Shown piece by piece: positions 1 to 7,091 of a stretch of 12,595 nucleotides of DNA (its first letter is position 1; each line of letters opens with the position of its first letter). This DNA is from Anaerolineae bacterium (GTDB lineage: Bacteria > Chloroflexota > Anaerolineae > Anaerolineales > Villigracilaceae): positions 1 to 12,595 of the forward strand of contig JAFLCF010000132.1 in assembly GCA_017303735.1 (NCBI GenBank), given 5' to 3'. Under the pieces are notes generated by a model that was not told the DNA's origin, did not search any database, and was given only the letters and a program-made list of their open reading frames with translations. The position numbers and the translations under genes are program-made.

Positions 1-157
1 AATCTTGTTTGCCTTCCACACGTTGGATGCTATCTTGAAAGACGATGTCGTCGTGATAATACGGAAAGATATGCGACCAATCGGGCTTGCCCTCGCGATT
101 GTAGGTTTGAGACCAAAGTCTTAAGATGTCGTCTGGGGTTAGGGGGGCGATACTCAT
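1..157 (-). CDS. SnoaL/NTF2-like small protein, N-terminal part only
   Basis: This leftward gene starts at an ATG (bases 157-155) and runs off the window, so only the first 52 residues are visible. An AAAGGAG ribosome site lies about 5 bases before the ATG, which supports the start. The residues include MSIAPLTPDDILRLW and FPYYHDDIVFQDSIQRVEGK. A tryptophan-containing first helix followed by a 'Y-x-D-D-I-V-F-x-D' strand is typical of the SnoaL-like/NTF2 fold, a family of small alpha+beta barrel proteins that includes polyketide cyclases, epoxide hydrolases and many proteins of unknown role. No catalytic residue can be judged from this fragment, so no reaction is assigned. It is divergent from the next gene at 576 and shares the upstream gene-free region with it. 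Confidence 0.6.
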   Translation of the reverse strand, partial: MSIAPLTPDDILRLWSQTYNREGKPDWSHIFPYYHDDIVFQDSIQRVEGKQD

Positions 158-194
158 AAACTCCTTTTGAGGAACAAGACAAATTTTCGTAACT

Positions 195-292
195 GTAGGG
201 GCGACCCAACTATATTTTATAGAAACCTTGCGCAAAGGGCGACCCTTTCATATTGATTGGTAAATGGTTAAACCCTGGCGGGTCGCCCCTAC
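195..292. repeat. Inverted repeat built on GTAGGGGCGACCC
   Basis: GTAGGGGCGACCC at 195-207 is perfectly reverse-complemented at 280-292 (GGGTCGCCCCTAC). A third copy of the core, GGGCGACCC, lies at 237-245 inside its own small palindrome (AAAGGG-CGA-CCCTTT, 234-248). The unit is much richer in GC than the sequence around it. Short intergenic elements with GTAGGGGCGACC ends are, from memory, common in Chloroflexota and cyanobacteria. No coding sequence fits inside, so a non-autonomous interspersed repeat is the best reading. It could also act as an RNA hairpin in the leader of either divergent gene. Confidence 0.6.
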
Positions 293-428
293 GACGAAAT
301 CGCTAACTTTAAGGGTATAAATTCAACCGGGCGGCGCATCTAAAGTCGCACGAATGTGTAATAATCAGTTGGTTATTTAAGTTTACTATAGTTGTCGGAA
401 TATCAAAAATAATTAACTACATTCTTAG

Positions 429-538
429 ACAGGACTTACGCAGTTCAAAATCTTTTGCCGCGAATTATGCGAATTTTCACGAATTATCAAAAGCAATTTG
501 CGTGATTTCGTGACTTTTAGGTTTTGCGTACACCTTGT
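429..538. repeat. MITE-like unit with imperfect terminal inverted repeats
   Basis: The left end reads ACAGGACTTACGCA (429-442). The right end, reverse-complemented, reads ACAAGGTGTACGCA (538-525). The two agree at 10 of 14 positions, including the whole inner TACGCA. The bases just outside are TAG on both sides (426-428 and 539-541), as expected for a short target duplication, though three bases can match by chance. The interior has repeated GCGAATT/CGAATT words (461-485) and no reading frame. ACAGGACTTACGCA resembles ends of small interspersed elements I have met in bacterial genomes, but the exact family is not recognised. Confidence 0.4.
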
Positions 539-575
539 TAGAAATAATTCTTGAAATCATTTTTGGAGTCTATTC

Positions 576-1388
576 ATGGAAAACCCGGTATTAGCAAAAA
601 AACTGTCCAAGCTGGGGCGGCTCGGACGGAGCATTCTGAAGCGCTTTATGTATTCTCAAATGACGGTCTATTCCGGGCTGCGGATCATCTTCGGTAAAGA
701 TCAGCCGCATGTGCAATTCACCGTCGAAGTGGACCCGCCTTCGGTTTATTGGGTGTATCGCATTAAGCCGTCTGAGATCGAAGCCTTGAAAACGAAACTG
801 CGCATTCCGCCGAATTTGGAGCTTTGCCCGATCCGCTGTTTAGACACGGACGAGCCGACCTATTATCTGGCGCTGAATGCCTATCGCGTCTCTGGTTTGG
901 TGAACGGCATTCGCGCGGAGTGGTCTGTTTTCGTGCGCGATTCTACGACCACGCCGCGTTACATGATCGTGGATGCGAGGTCGTCCACTGCCTCGATGGA
1001 CCCGGTCAGTATCATCACAAAAAAATCAACTGTCTTACACAAACGCGAAGGGAATGTGATCCGCACCCAGATCGGGGATGGTGCCGATGCCTTTGTCTCC
1101 ACTATCACCTTGCCGGAGCAATCGCCCTCGGTTCATTCCTCGGCGGAGTGGGTGACTGCCAACGATTATATTTATTGGCTCAATGGGGTCTGTGACCGTA
1201 CCTTCTACAATGCAGGCTTAGCCAACACGAAGGTGAGCCTGGTGAGCAGCAAGAACGCCACCATCACCGATGGGACGTTTTGGGCTCCCTTCGTGGACCC
1301 GGAGCCGGTTCACATTTTGATCTTGAACAATGCGATCGAGTTTGTGGTGTCTCCGTGGGAGAATGTGGATCGGGCGTATGTGGAGTAG
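576..1388 (+). CDS. Uncharacterised 270-residue protein, possibly acetoacetate-decarboxylase-like
   Basis: I do not recognise this gene with certainty. The ATG at 576 has a GGAG ribosome site at 565-568, seven bases away, so the start is good. The protein has a basic N-terminus (LAKKLSKLGRLGRSILKRF, about residues 6-24), no signal peptide and no clear membrane segment, so it is probably cytosolic. The stretch from about 60 to 130 (RIKPSEIEALKTKLRIPPNLEL, then YYLALNAYRVSGL and RAEWSVFVRD) is laid out like the early strands of acetoacetate-decarboxylase-like proteins: a proline-rich turn, then a long strand pair where the substrate pocket sits. I see no certain catalytic lysine, so no reaction is claimed. 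Codon use is GC-rich and regular, unlike the AT-rich neighbours. It stands alone, convergent with the large operon to its right. Confidence 0.8.
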   Translation: MENPVLAKKLSKLGRLGRSILKRFMYSQMTVYSGLRIIFGKDQPHVQFTVEVDPPSVYWVYRIKPSEIEALKTKLRIPPNLELCPIRCLDTDEPTYYLALNAYRVSGLVNGIRAEWSVFVRDSTTTPRYMIVDARSSTASMDPVSIITKKSTVLHKREGNVIRTQIGDGADAFVSTITLPEQSPSVHSSAEWVTANDYIYWLNGVCDRTFYNAGLANTKVSLVSSKNATITDGTFWAPFVDPEPVHILILNNAIEFVVSPWENVDRAYVE

Positions 1389-1418
1389 GGTGTTTCGTTA
1401 GATTACTTGCGGCGTAAA

Positions 1419-1463
1419 AAGTGACAGTCACCTCTCGCCTGTGGGTTAAGGTGACTGTCACTT
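1419..1463 (-). terminator. Long hairpin, likely terminator of the leftward operon
   Basis: A 15-bp perfect inverted repeat: AAGTGACAGTCACCT at 1419-1433 pairs with AGGTGACTGTCACTT at 1449-1463 around a 15-base loop. Read leftward it starts five bases after the stop codon of the ROCO gene and is followed by a run of T (bases 1420-1416, partly inside the stem), as in an intrinsic terminator. Read rightward no T run follows. Each arm is also a small palindrome (GTGAC-A-GTCAC and GTGAC-T-GTCAC), which is unusual for a plain terminator and suggests an interspersed repeat or a protein site used as one. Confidence 0.6.
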
Positions 1464-1467
1464 GGGT

Positions 1468-4400
1468 TTAGCCCCGCCCTTCAATTACATCCGGGATATT
1501 CGGCTGATACGCATCATAATGACGTTTACACAGCCAACGGAAATCGCCAGTGTAGGTGGCGACTCGGTGCAAGCCGAGGTTTTCTTGATTGGGGTCAAGT
1601 TCATTTAGTAGACGATGAAGCGCGAGGATGCCGGAGCGTTCAGGTTCGGTGAGGACATTAGTTGGTTTAGCGCTGCGATGTTCCTCCTTGGCTGTGGGTA
1701 GTTTATCAAGGATCGCTTTCGTTTGGTCTAATTTATCTTTGATGCCCCAGGTCTCCGCTGTCTTTGCGCCAAAGGTGGCATTGATGGCGGGTGCGGCAAT
1801 CGGTGAGACGGTTTTAAGCACACTCAGAACAAAGTTTGCATATGGTGCAAGCAAATTAACCCAGTCAGGGGTTTTATCGATCTGATAAATACCTAGATCG
1901 TAAACAGGATGTTGACATCCTTCGGCTTCGCACCAAAGTTGAAGTTCTAGAGGCTGTGAAAGTGTCTTTTTCTTTGTGGGCTTAACTTTGCTTGCTTGTA
2001 ATGTAAAAAGTCGAGGACCATTTTTAGATTCGTCAGCAAGACTGCGCATTGTTGCCAAGAAGTAATCAGCAATGCGGCTATCCAATCCAGAAATTTGTTT
2101 TTGAGCCTGGTTAAGTTGATCTTGGATTTCGCGCAGTTGAGCGCTCATATCGCGTTCTTCAAAGCCAAGTAGCAACTCGGCAATGGAGAGACGTTTGGAA
2201 CATTCCTGACAGCGGACATGCGTATCCCCCTCTGCAAGAAACTGACGTAAAGCATGAATGTTGAATCTCCCCTTGCATTGTTCGCCTTTAATAATCTCTG
2301 GACATGGAACCATAAAGCGGTAGCGGTCTTTCATTCCTGGCCAGTTATCAGTGATTAGTTTCTCAAGGGTGGAGTGAAGCACGTTCATAAAAAACTCTGG
2401 CCATACTGCCTGAGCATAGATATGAATTTCCCGCCCACGCTTTTCAAGCAGCGCTTCGCCATGCGGTCCGTGGCGCAAGAACATTCCTTTTTGCCATTGG
2501 AGGCTGTGCGCATTGACGGGATAGGCATAATCATGTGTGCGGACGATCATCCACGGGATAAGACCAGGTGGGTCTTCTTCCATCGAGCAGACCATTGCGA
2601 TGCGGCGCATATCTTTGGGTGGTTTCTGCTCAGGCAGCCATGGAAGTTCAGGGCGGACTTGTGGCACATGTTGCGCGACAAGACTTGCTTTGCCATCCGT
2701 GAGACGATAGCAGACACCAAACTTTTCCATGAGCCTCAGGAAGAATGGATAATACTCAGGGTCGTAGCGCGGTTCGTTGGGGAAGGCGTGGTCGTGCCAG
2801 ATTTTGTATAACTCGCCATCGGGAAGGATGCCTTCACGTTCGGCGGTGGCGCGGTTTTCGAGGACGAAGCCAATGGCTTTGGTCAGCCATTCGGGTTTGA
2901 GCACTACATCGTCACGGAGTTTTTCATCATCGGCGTAGTGGACGATGTAGCCCAGGTCATGCATGAGATGGGCGAGGGTCTCGGTTGAGATGTCGCTCAA
3001 ACCGTGCGTGGCGCAGATTCGGCTAAAGGTCGAGAAGGAGATGCGCGGTTCGGAGAGGGCGAGCAGTTCGTCGCGGGCGGCTTTCCAGTCGCGGTTGAAT
3101 CTCATCCCCATTTGTTCAAGTTTAGCGGATTCGGCGGCGATGACTTTTTTCAATTCGGCGATGCCCGTCATCTCGTCTGTTGACTCGTCGGGGACGAGGC
3201 TATCCACTTCGTGAAAGCCGACGATCATGTCGCCATATTGCTGTTTGAAGAGTGGCTTATCAATCCGTGCAATGCGTTCGCCTGTTTTGCAGTGTGTAGC
3301 AACGATGATGACGCGTGCGTCGTCGCCGATCCGCAGACGGATCATGTTCAGCCAGTCTTCCACCTGACCTTGCTGGACGCCACGGCGTGGCTCCCAGACC
3401 AGCAGGTAGAGTGAGCGGCGGCTGAAGAAGAATTGGTGCGTGATGCGGTAGACGTCCTGCCCTCCGAAATCCCAGGCATTGAGTTGGATTTCGACGCCGT
3501 CTTGGTCGGGGTGGGGCAATTTCAGCCCATTAATGTCGATTTCCACTCCGTGAGTCGTTATTTCGTCTTTCCTTGGACCTCCTTCTCCTTTCCCACTTTT
3601 CAACGCTTTTAGGAGAGTGGTCTTGCCGACATTCCCTTCGCCGACTAGCACAAGTTTGGCTTCGTAGAGCGGCTCGCCAGCTTGTTCTAGGGTACGCAGA
3701 TATGTTTTAACAGCATTCAAGCCTTGGTCGTAGGCACTTTGCAGAGAGGGTTTGAGGGGATTTCCATCAAGGTTAAGCTTTTCCAAGTGCTCCAATTTGG
3801 CTAGCCACTTTGGTAACTCGCTAAGATTATTCCTGCCTAAATCAAGGGTAATAAGCTCGGTAAGATTTTCTAGCCATTCTGGTAACTCACTAAGATTGTT
3901 ATTTCTAAGGTCCAACGATGTAAGGTTGATCAGCTGAGAGATTTCAGGGGGAAGTACATTCGCTTGGGTTCCCTGAATTGACAAACTGTTCAGTTCCTTA
4001 AGTTGGCCAATTTCATGTGGTAGAGTTGTAAGTGAACTACTAGCAATATTGCCAAGAGTCAAAACCTTCAGTTGAGTGAATTGGCCTAGCTCAGATGGGA
4101 TGTTAGTAATCTTTGAGTTTGAAAAGGTTAATTCTTTAAGTTGCCCAAATTCATCAAAGATAACATGATCAGGTTTAGTTTCAACATTGTTGCAAATGTA
4201 GTCTAATAGACCTCGGTCACCTTTTCTAAATTTTTCAAGTGTTAATCCTAATTCGCGAATTTCGGATGCTAAAATTTCAGCACTCGCCAAATTAGCTTCT
4301 CGTTCTTCGCGAATAGCTACTAGTTCAGCTAAAGCGTACTTAGGTACATATGTAATTCCAATTTCCCACGCGACCTGTGCACTAAAACCAAGTGGAAAAG

Positions 4401-5136
4401 TCATTTTGTTGAAAGTCTCTAGAAATTGTATTTTAAAATCATCTAATAATTTACTATCAGAGCGTTCAACTCTTGAAGGTATAACAATTACTTTTAGAGA
4501 CCTACCTCCTCGTAAATCTTTTAACTTTGGATTTGCCAACCTAGTGGCCATCTCATGTGTACCATGAAGACTCTGATGGTTTGGGGCGCAAAACATTAAA
4601 ACTGCATCAGCCATTTGATAAGTGCAGACGCCGCCAACTTCAGTGACTCCTGTTCTACTATCAATAAGAACAACATCTGCGATTGCTTCAAATCTTTTGC
4701 GAAGCCATTCGAAATATCTCTCGCCCTCCCAGTTTTCGTAGAAATCTTTCCAATCAAACGAGGTCACTGACTGGCTATAGTTAGAGAATTTATCTCCCAA
4801 CCGTTGTCCAGCAGTGAGTAATTGCAATTTCCCTTTTTGTTTTGCTTTTGGATAAATATTGATTAGGATTTTTTCAGGATCTTCTAAATTTAAAGAGTCC
4901 TCTTCTTTCAACTCTTTGGACATCAATTCTTTGTAACTTATGATCAAATCTAATAAGCCACGGTTGCCTAAAGCCTCATTTTGATTTAAAGGAAAGTAAC
5001 GCTCAAGCCCTGGAGCTTCAAGATCCCAATCTACCATTAAGACATTTAGCCCTTCTTGGTAGAATAATTCTGCAAGATTTGCTAATGCCATTGACCGGCC
5101 AACACCACCTTTATAGGAATAGAAAGTGAATATCAT
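1468..5136 (-). CDS. KGGVGR ATPase-LRR-ROC-COR (ROCO) two-NTPase protein
   Basis: A 1222-residue cytosolic protein carrying two different nucleotide switches. Residues 1-310 form a MinD/ParA-type ATPase: deviant Walker A YKGGVGRSM (8-16), MVDWDLEAPGL (34-44) and LIDSRTG (157-163). The signature lysine K9 is kept, but the usual P-loop lysine is R14, as in the KGGVGR variant family. Residues about 325-460 hold five or six leucine-rich repeats (LxxLPxxLxxLxxLxxLxL). Residues about 490-630 are a ROC GTPase: GEGNVGKTT (499-507), WDFGGQ (555-560) and THCK (614-617). COR follows to about 830. Four cysteines (945, 954, 976, 979) could hold zinc. A coiled coil at about 992-1018 and a WLCKRH motif (1201-1206) lie near the end. 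The ATG overlaps the protease stop codon as ATGA. By family knowledge, such proteins act as sensors or switches in conflict systems; the target is unknown. Confidence 0.9.
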   Translation of the reverse strand: MIFTFYSYKGGVGRSMALANLAELFYQEGLNVLMVDWDLEAPGLERYFPLNQNEALGNRGLLDLIISYKELMSKELKEEDSLNLEDPEKILINIYPKAKQKGKLQLLTAGQRLGDKFSNYSQSVTSFDWKDFYENWEGERYFEWLRKRFEAIADVVLIDSRTGVTEVGGVCTYQMADAVLMFCAPNHQSLHGTHEMATRLANPKLKDLRGGRSLKVIVIPSRVERSDSKLLDDFKIQFLETFNKMTFPLGFSAQVAWEIGITYVPKYALAELVAIREEREANLASAEILASEIRELGLTLEKFRKGDRGLLDYICNNVETKPDHVIFDEFGQLKELTFSNSKITNIPSELGQFTQLKVLTLGNIASSSLTTLPHEIGQLKELNSLSIQGTQANVLPPEISQLINLTSLDLRNNNLSELPEWLENLTELITLDLGRNNLSELPKWLAKLEHLEKLNLDGNPLKPSLQSAYDQGLNAVKTYLRTLEQAGEPLYEAKLVLVGEGNVGKTTLLKALKSGKGEGGPRKDEITTHGVEIDINGLKLPHPDQDGVEIQLNAWDFGGQDVYRITHQFFFSRRSLYLLVWEPRRGVQQGQVEDWLNMIRLRIGDDARVIIVATHCKTGERIARIDKPLFKQQYGDMIVGFHEVDSLVPDESTDEMTGIAELKKVIAAESAKLEQMGMRFNRDWKAARDELLALSEPRISFSTFSRICATHGLSDISTETLAHLMHDLGYIVHYADDEKLRDDVVLKPEWLTKAIGFVLENRATAEREGILPDGELYKIWHDHAFPNEPRYDPEYYPFFLRLMEKFGVCYRLTDGKASLVAQHVPQVRPELPWLPEQKPPKDMRRIAMVCSMEEDPPGLIPWMIVRTHDYAYPVNAHSLQWQKGMFLRHGPHGEALLEKRGREIHIYAQAVWPEFFMNVLHSTLEKLITDNWPGMKDRYRFMVPCPEIIKGEQCKGRFNIHALRQFLAEGDTHVRCQECSKRLSIAELLLGFEERDMSAQLREIQDQLNQAQKQISGLDSRIADYFLATMRSLADESKNGPRLFTLQASKVKPTKKKTLSQPLELQLWCEAEGCQHPVYDLGIYQIDKTPDWVNLLAPYANFVLSVLKTVSPIAAPAINATFGAKTAETWGIKDKLDQTKAILDKLPTAKEEHRSAKPTNVLTEPERSGILALHRLLNELDPNQENLGLHRVATYTGDFRWLCKRHYDAYQPNIPDVIEGRG
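3769..3906 (-). repeat. Tandem 69-base LRR-coding repeats
   Basis: Two neighbouring leucine-rich repeat units of exactly 23 codons (residues 411-433 and 434-456; both contain NNLSELPxWL) are similar at the DNA level. The 27-base blocks starting at 3802 and 3871 differ at only 3 positions, while the other repeats of the same protein have diverged further. This points to a recent duplication inside the recognition-type part of the gene. Confidence 0.7.
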
Positions 5137-6536
5137 TTATTAATCCAGGCTTGGTGTATATGTTTTGGCGTATGTTGCAAAATATTCTTAAAACGATTCC
5201 TGTTTGTTTCTTGCATTGATTGTTTTTCTGCTGAAATTTTGTGAAGTGTGTTTATGAACCACCTTTTGAAAGCGTTAACATCAACAACGCCAATCTCACA
5301 TGATGGATCGCATTTTGTCTCAAATCGGTCAAATGCATATTCCATATTATCACGAATTACTTTTTCAATTAAATTATTTTTTGCAAGTGTGTTTTTGTTG
5401 GAAGGAGAAATAATCAAGACCGCAGTTTTATCATTAGTTAAAAGGCCAGAACTTGATAGTCTCTTGTAAATATCAGGATGATGCAATGAGATTGCATCGA
5501 TAATGATTATCCCTCCACGCTGTTCAAACATCTTTTTTGCTATTTGGTGTGCTTGTGTGTCTGAATAGAAATCTTCTGATAAAAATTTAGGTAAAACTAT
5601 AGGCTCTTCTGAATGACGATGTTCTTCGTTATGGTGGTTCAGAGTCTTCCAAATAACTTGCTCAATTGTCAATCCTGAATAATTCTGCGGCATCCAGTCT
5701 TCTGGTTTATTTCCATATAGTTCTCTTAAATTTTGAATCCCGTCGTTTTCTAATAAATTTTTGTGTTCCGCGAAACGATCGCCGACAATGCGTGCTACCT
5801 CAGGTCGTTGAAATATTTCTCCTTCGAGTAAATCTTGGATTTGAGGTTGGGTCATTGCTAAAACAATAAAAGGTATTTCCATTACAGTTGCATCTTCATT
5901 ATCTACTTCTGGTAACGGACAGATTTTGCTTATTGCCTTGGTTGGTAACATAAATGCAACTTTATTATTTTCTTGATTGTCAGCTGTTGTAATTATTCCC
6001 ACTACACCCTGTAATTCCTTATCCCAGATTGCTCCACCACTAAATCCCTTTTGGATCCTATGTCCAGTAACGTATTGATTGGTTATTTGTACAGTACCAC
6101 CGGAACGCTCATCTTGTATCTTATTGTCAAATGACCAAACGCCAGTATCGTAATTTTCAGGAAAACCATAGGCTAGACAATTGTGTCCCACCAATTCACT
6201 TATATCATTTGGCGTAATCCATTTAACTGGACGAGATACCGAGGGAATAAGACCATTGGTTATTTCCAAGACAGCAATGTCGCCGCTGCCGTCTTCCTGC
6301 CTAGGCTTCCAAATCTTAACTTGAGCCAACAAGAAGTTTTTGGACGCTGGAAACGGGAAATCCAACTTTATTTCTTGGGCTGGAATCTGCTCGGGCGTCG
6401 TGCTTATGTTTAGCGCGTCGCGTATAACGTGAGCACAGGTTATTACTTGACGTGAACCCACAAGTACACCTGCTCCAATTATTTTATTATTTATATCCCA
6501 CAAGCGAACAATTGCTGGTTTTAATCGCTCAGTCAT
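5133..6536 (-). CDS. Trypsin-like serine protease with unknown C-terminal half
   Basis: A 467-residue protein. Residues 1-210 form a chymotrypsin-fold protease with a full catalytic triad: H36 in VITCAHV, D86 in GSGDIAVLE and S166 in KGFSGGAIWD. There is no signal peptide, so it should act inside the cell, unlike secreted trypsins and HtrA proteases; no PDZ domain is seen. Residues about 220-467 do not match a domain I can name. They contain IPFIVLAMTQPQIQDLLEG (around 220-240), and a hydrophobic strand block GGIIIIDAISLHHPDIYK followed by TAVLIISPSN that looks like a Rossmann-type beta-alpha core. Its start overlaps the stop of the TRYPCO1 gene and its stop overlaps the ROCO start, both as ATGA, so the three proteins are probably made in proportion. 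In predicted conflict systems of this type the protease is taken to be the effector that cleaves cellular proteins on activation; that role is inferred here. Confidence 0.9.
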   Translation of the reverse strand: MTERLKPAIVRLWDINNKIIGAGVLVGSRQVITCAHVIRDALNISTTPEQIPAQEIKLDFPFPASKNFLLAQVKIWKPRQEDGSGDIAVLEITNGLIPSVSRPVKWITPNDISELVGHNCLAYGFPENYDTGVWSFDNKIQDERSGGTVQITNQYVTGHRIQKGFSGGAIWDKELQGVVGIITTADNQENNKVAFMLPTKAISKICPLPEVDNEDATVMEIPFIVLAMTQPQIQDLLEGEIFQRPEVARIVGDRFAEHKNLLENDGIQNLRELYGNKPEDWMPQNYSGLTIEQVIWKTLNHHNEEHRHSEEPIVLPKFLSEDFYSDTQAHQIAKKMFEQRGGIIIIDAISLHHPDIYKRLSSSGLLTNDKTAVLIISPSNKNTLAKNNLIEKVIRDNMEYAFDRFETKCDPSCEIGVVDVNAFKRWFINTLHKISAEKQSMQETNRNRFKNILQHTPKHIHQAWINK

Positions 6537-6877
6537 TTACCTTTTTTTCCCCTTTTCCAATTAAGCGTCACTTTGAAATTAGCTTCAACACCCGAAGCTG
6601 CAATAACAGCACCAACTTGTCCATTTACTTTGAGTCCGAATTCAACACTGATTTCATCAGGTCTATCACTGATTTTGTCCAAACCTTTTATTAGAACAGT
6701 CAAAGCGGGTTTTATTGACTCTATAGATTCTTGAAAAGTTTGAGTAGCTTTAGTCGCAATGTCTCTAACCCTTGAGGCTTCGCTTTCGCCAGCAGAGTCG
6801 ACTGGCAGTGCTATTTCATCGGTCTCTATCCAGATAACTTTATTATCTTCTAGTGAAAAACTGGTTAACGTACGCAT
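6533..6877 (-). CDS. TRYPCO1 (CU044_2847-type) small protein
   Basis: A 114-residue protein matching the trypsin-co-occurring domain 1 pattern. It starts with a strand pair (LTSFSLEDNKVIWIETDE), has a helical middle (ATKATQTFQESIESIKPAL) and ends with the family hallmark ISVEFGLKVNGQVGAVIA, then ANFKVTLNWKR. The domain was named because it is encoded next to trypsin-like proteases in predicted NTP-dependent conflict systems, exactly the setting here. Its biochemical role is not established; a protease partner, adaptor or cleaved signal are all possible. The ATG follows a strong AGGAGGT ribosome site (bases 6887-6881), making this the best-translated start of the operon and the likely first gene. 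The lysine-rich tail (WKRGKKGK) ends in the ATGA shared with the protease gene. Confidence 0.9.
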   Translation of the reverse strand: MRTLTSFSLEDNKVIWIETDEIALPVDSAGESEASRVRDIATKATQTFQESIESIKPALTVLIKGLDKISDRPDEISVEFGLKVNGQVGAVIAASGVEANFKVTLNWKRGKKGK

Positions 6878-6932
6878 TTAACCTCCTGTTATATTACGTT
6901 GGGTGGATTGAGATTGCACACTATTTCTAGGG

Positions 6933-6938
6933 ATTATA
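6933..6938 (-). promoter_or_regulatory. Possible -10 box of the TRYPCO1-protease-ROCO operon
   Basis: On the minus strand the sequence reads TAGTATAATCC, giving a perfect TATAAT about 50 bases upstream of the TRYPCO1 ribosome site. No TTGACA-like hexamer lies 16-18 bases further up (GGATTC at best), so activation by a regulator or an alternative sigma factor is possible. The call rests on the -10 match and its position alone. Confidence 0.4.
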
Positions 6939-7082
6939 CTATTTTTTATCCCAGCGAATCCGGTGGGTGGTCAGGTAGTTTTTGTCTTCATCTTTCTTGG
7001 GGTAACCTATATGACCAAAATCGAGTTTACGCAATTTCTTTAGTTGATCTTTAGAGGAGGCGGGGGAGAGGTTATGTTGCAA
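6939..7082 (-). pseudogene. Possible decayed gene end (about 47 codons)
   Basis: The minus strand reads open from an in-frame TGA just upstream (around 7097-7095) to a TAG at 6941-6939. The first possible initiator is a TTG at 7082 without a ribosome site, and there is no ATG. The encoded peptide is protein-like: SSKDQLKKLRKLDFGHIGYP, then KKDEDKNYLTTHRIRWDKK. I do not recognise the family. The lack of a start and its place directly before the -10 box of the conflict operon suggest the tail of a gene lost or cut when the operon arrived. It may also be chance, since composition alone can yield an opening this short. Confidence 0.3.
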
Positions 7083-7091
7083 AATTGTAGC

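Larger units (their letters stand above)
158..575. other. Gene-free region with repeat-like structures
   Basis: About 420 bases between two divergent genes. I find no convincing reading frame. It is AT-rich apart from a GC-rich inverted repeat at 195-292, and holds a MITE-like unit at 429-538. A TATAGT at 387-392 could be a -10 box for the gene at 576, but no -35 hexamer is placed correctly, so I do not call a promoter. The ribosome site of the rightward gene (GGAG at 565-568) lies at the right end. Confidence 0.7.

Noticed and set aside
3769..3906. CRISPR-like or satellite repeat
   Set aside because: The 69-base period is 23 codons in frame and encodes leucine-rich repeats.
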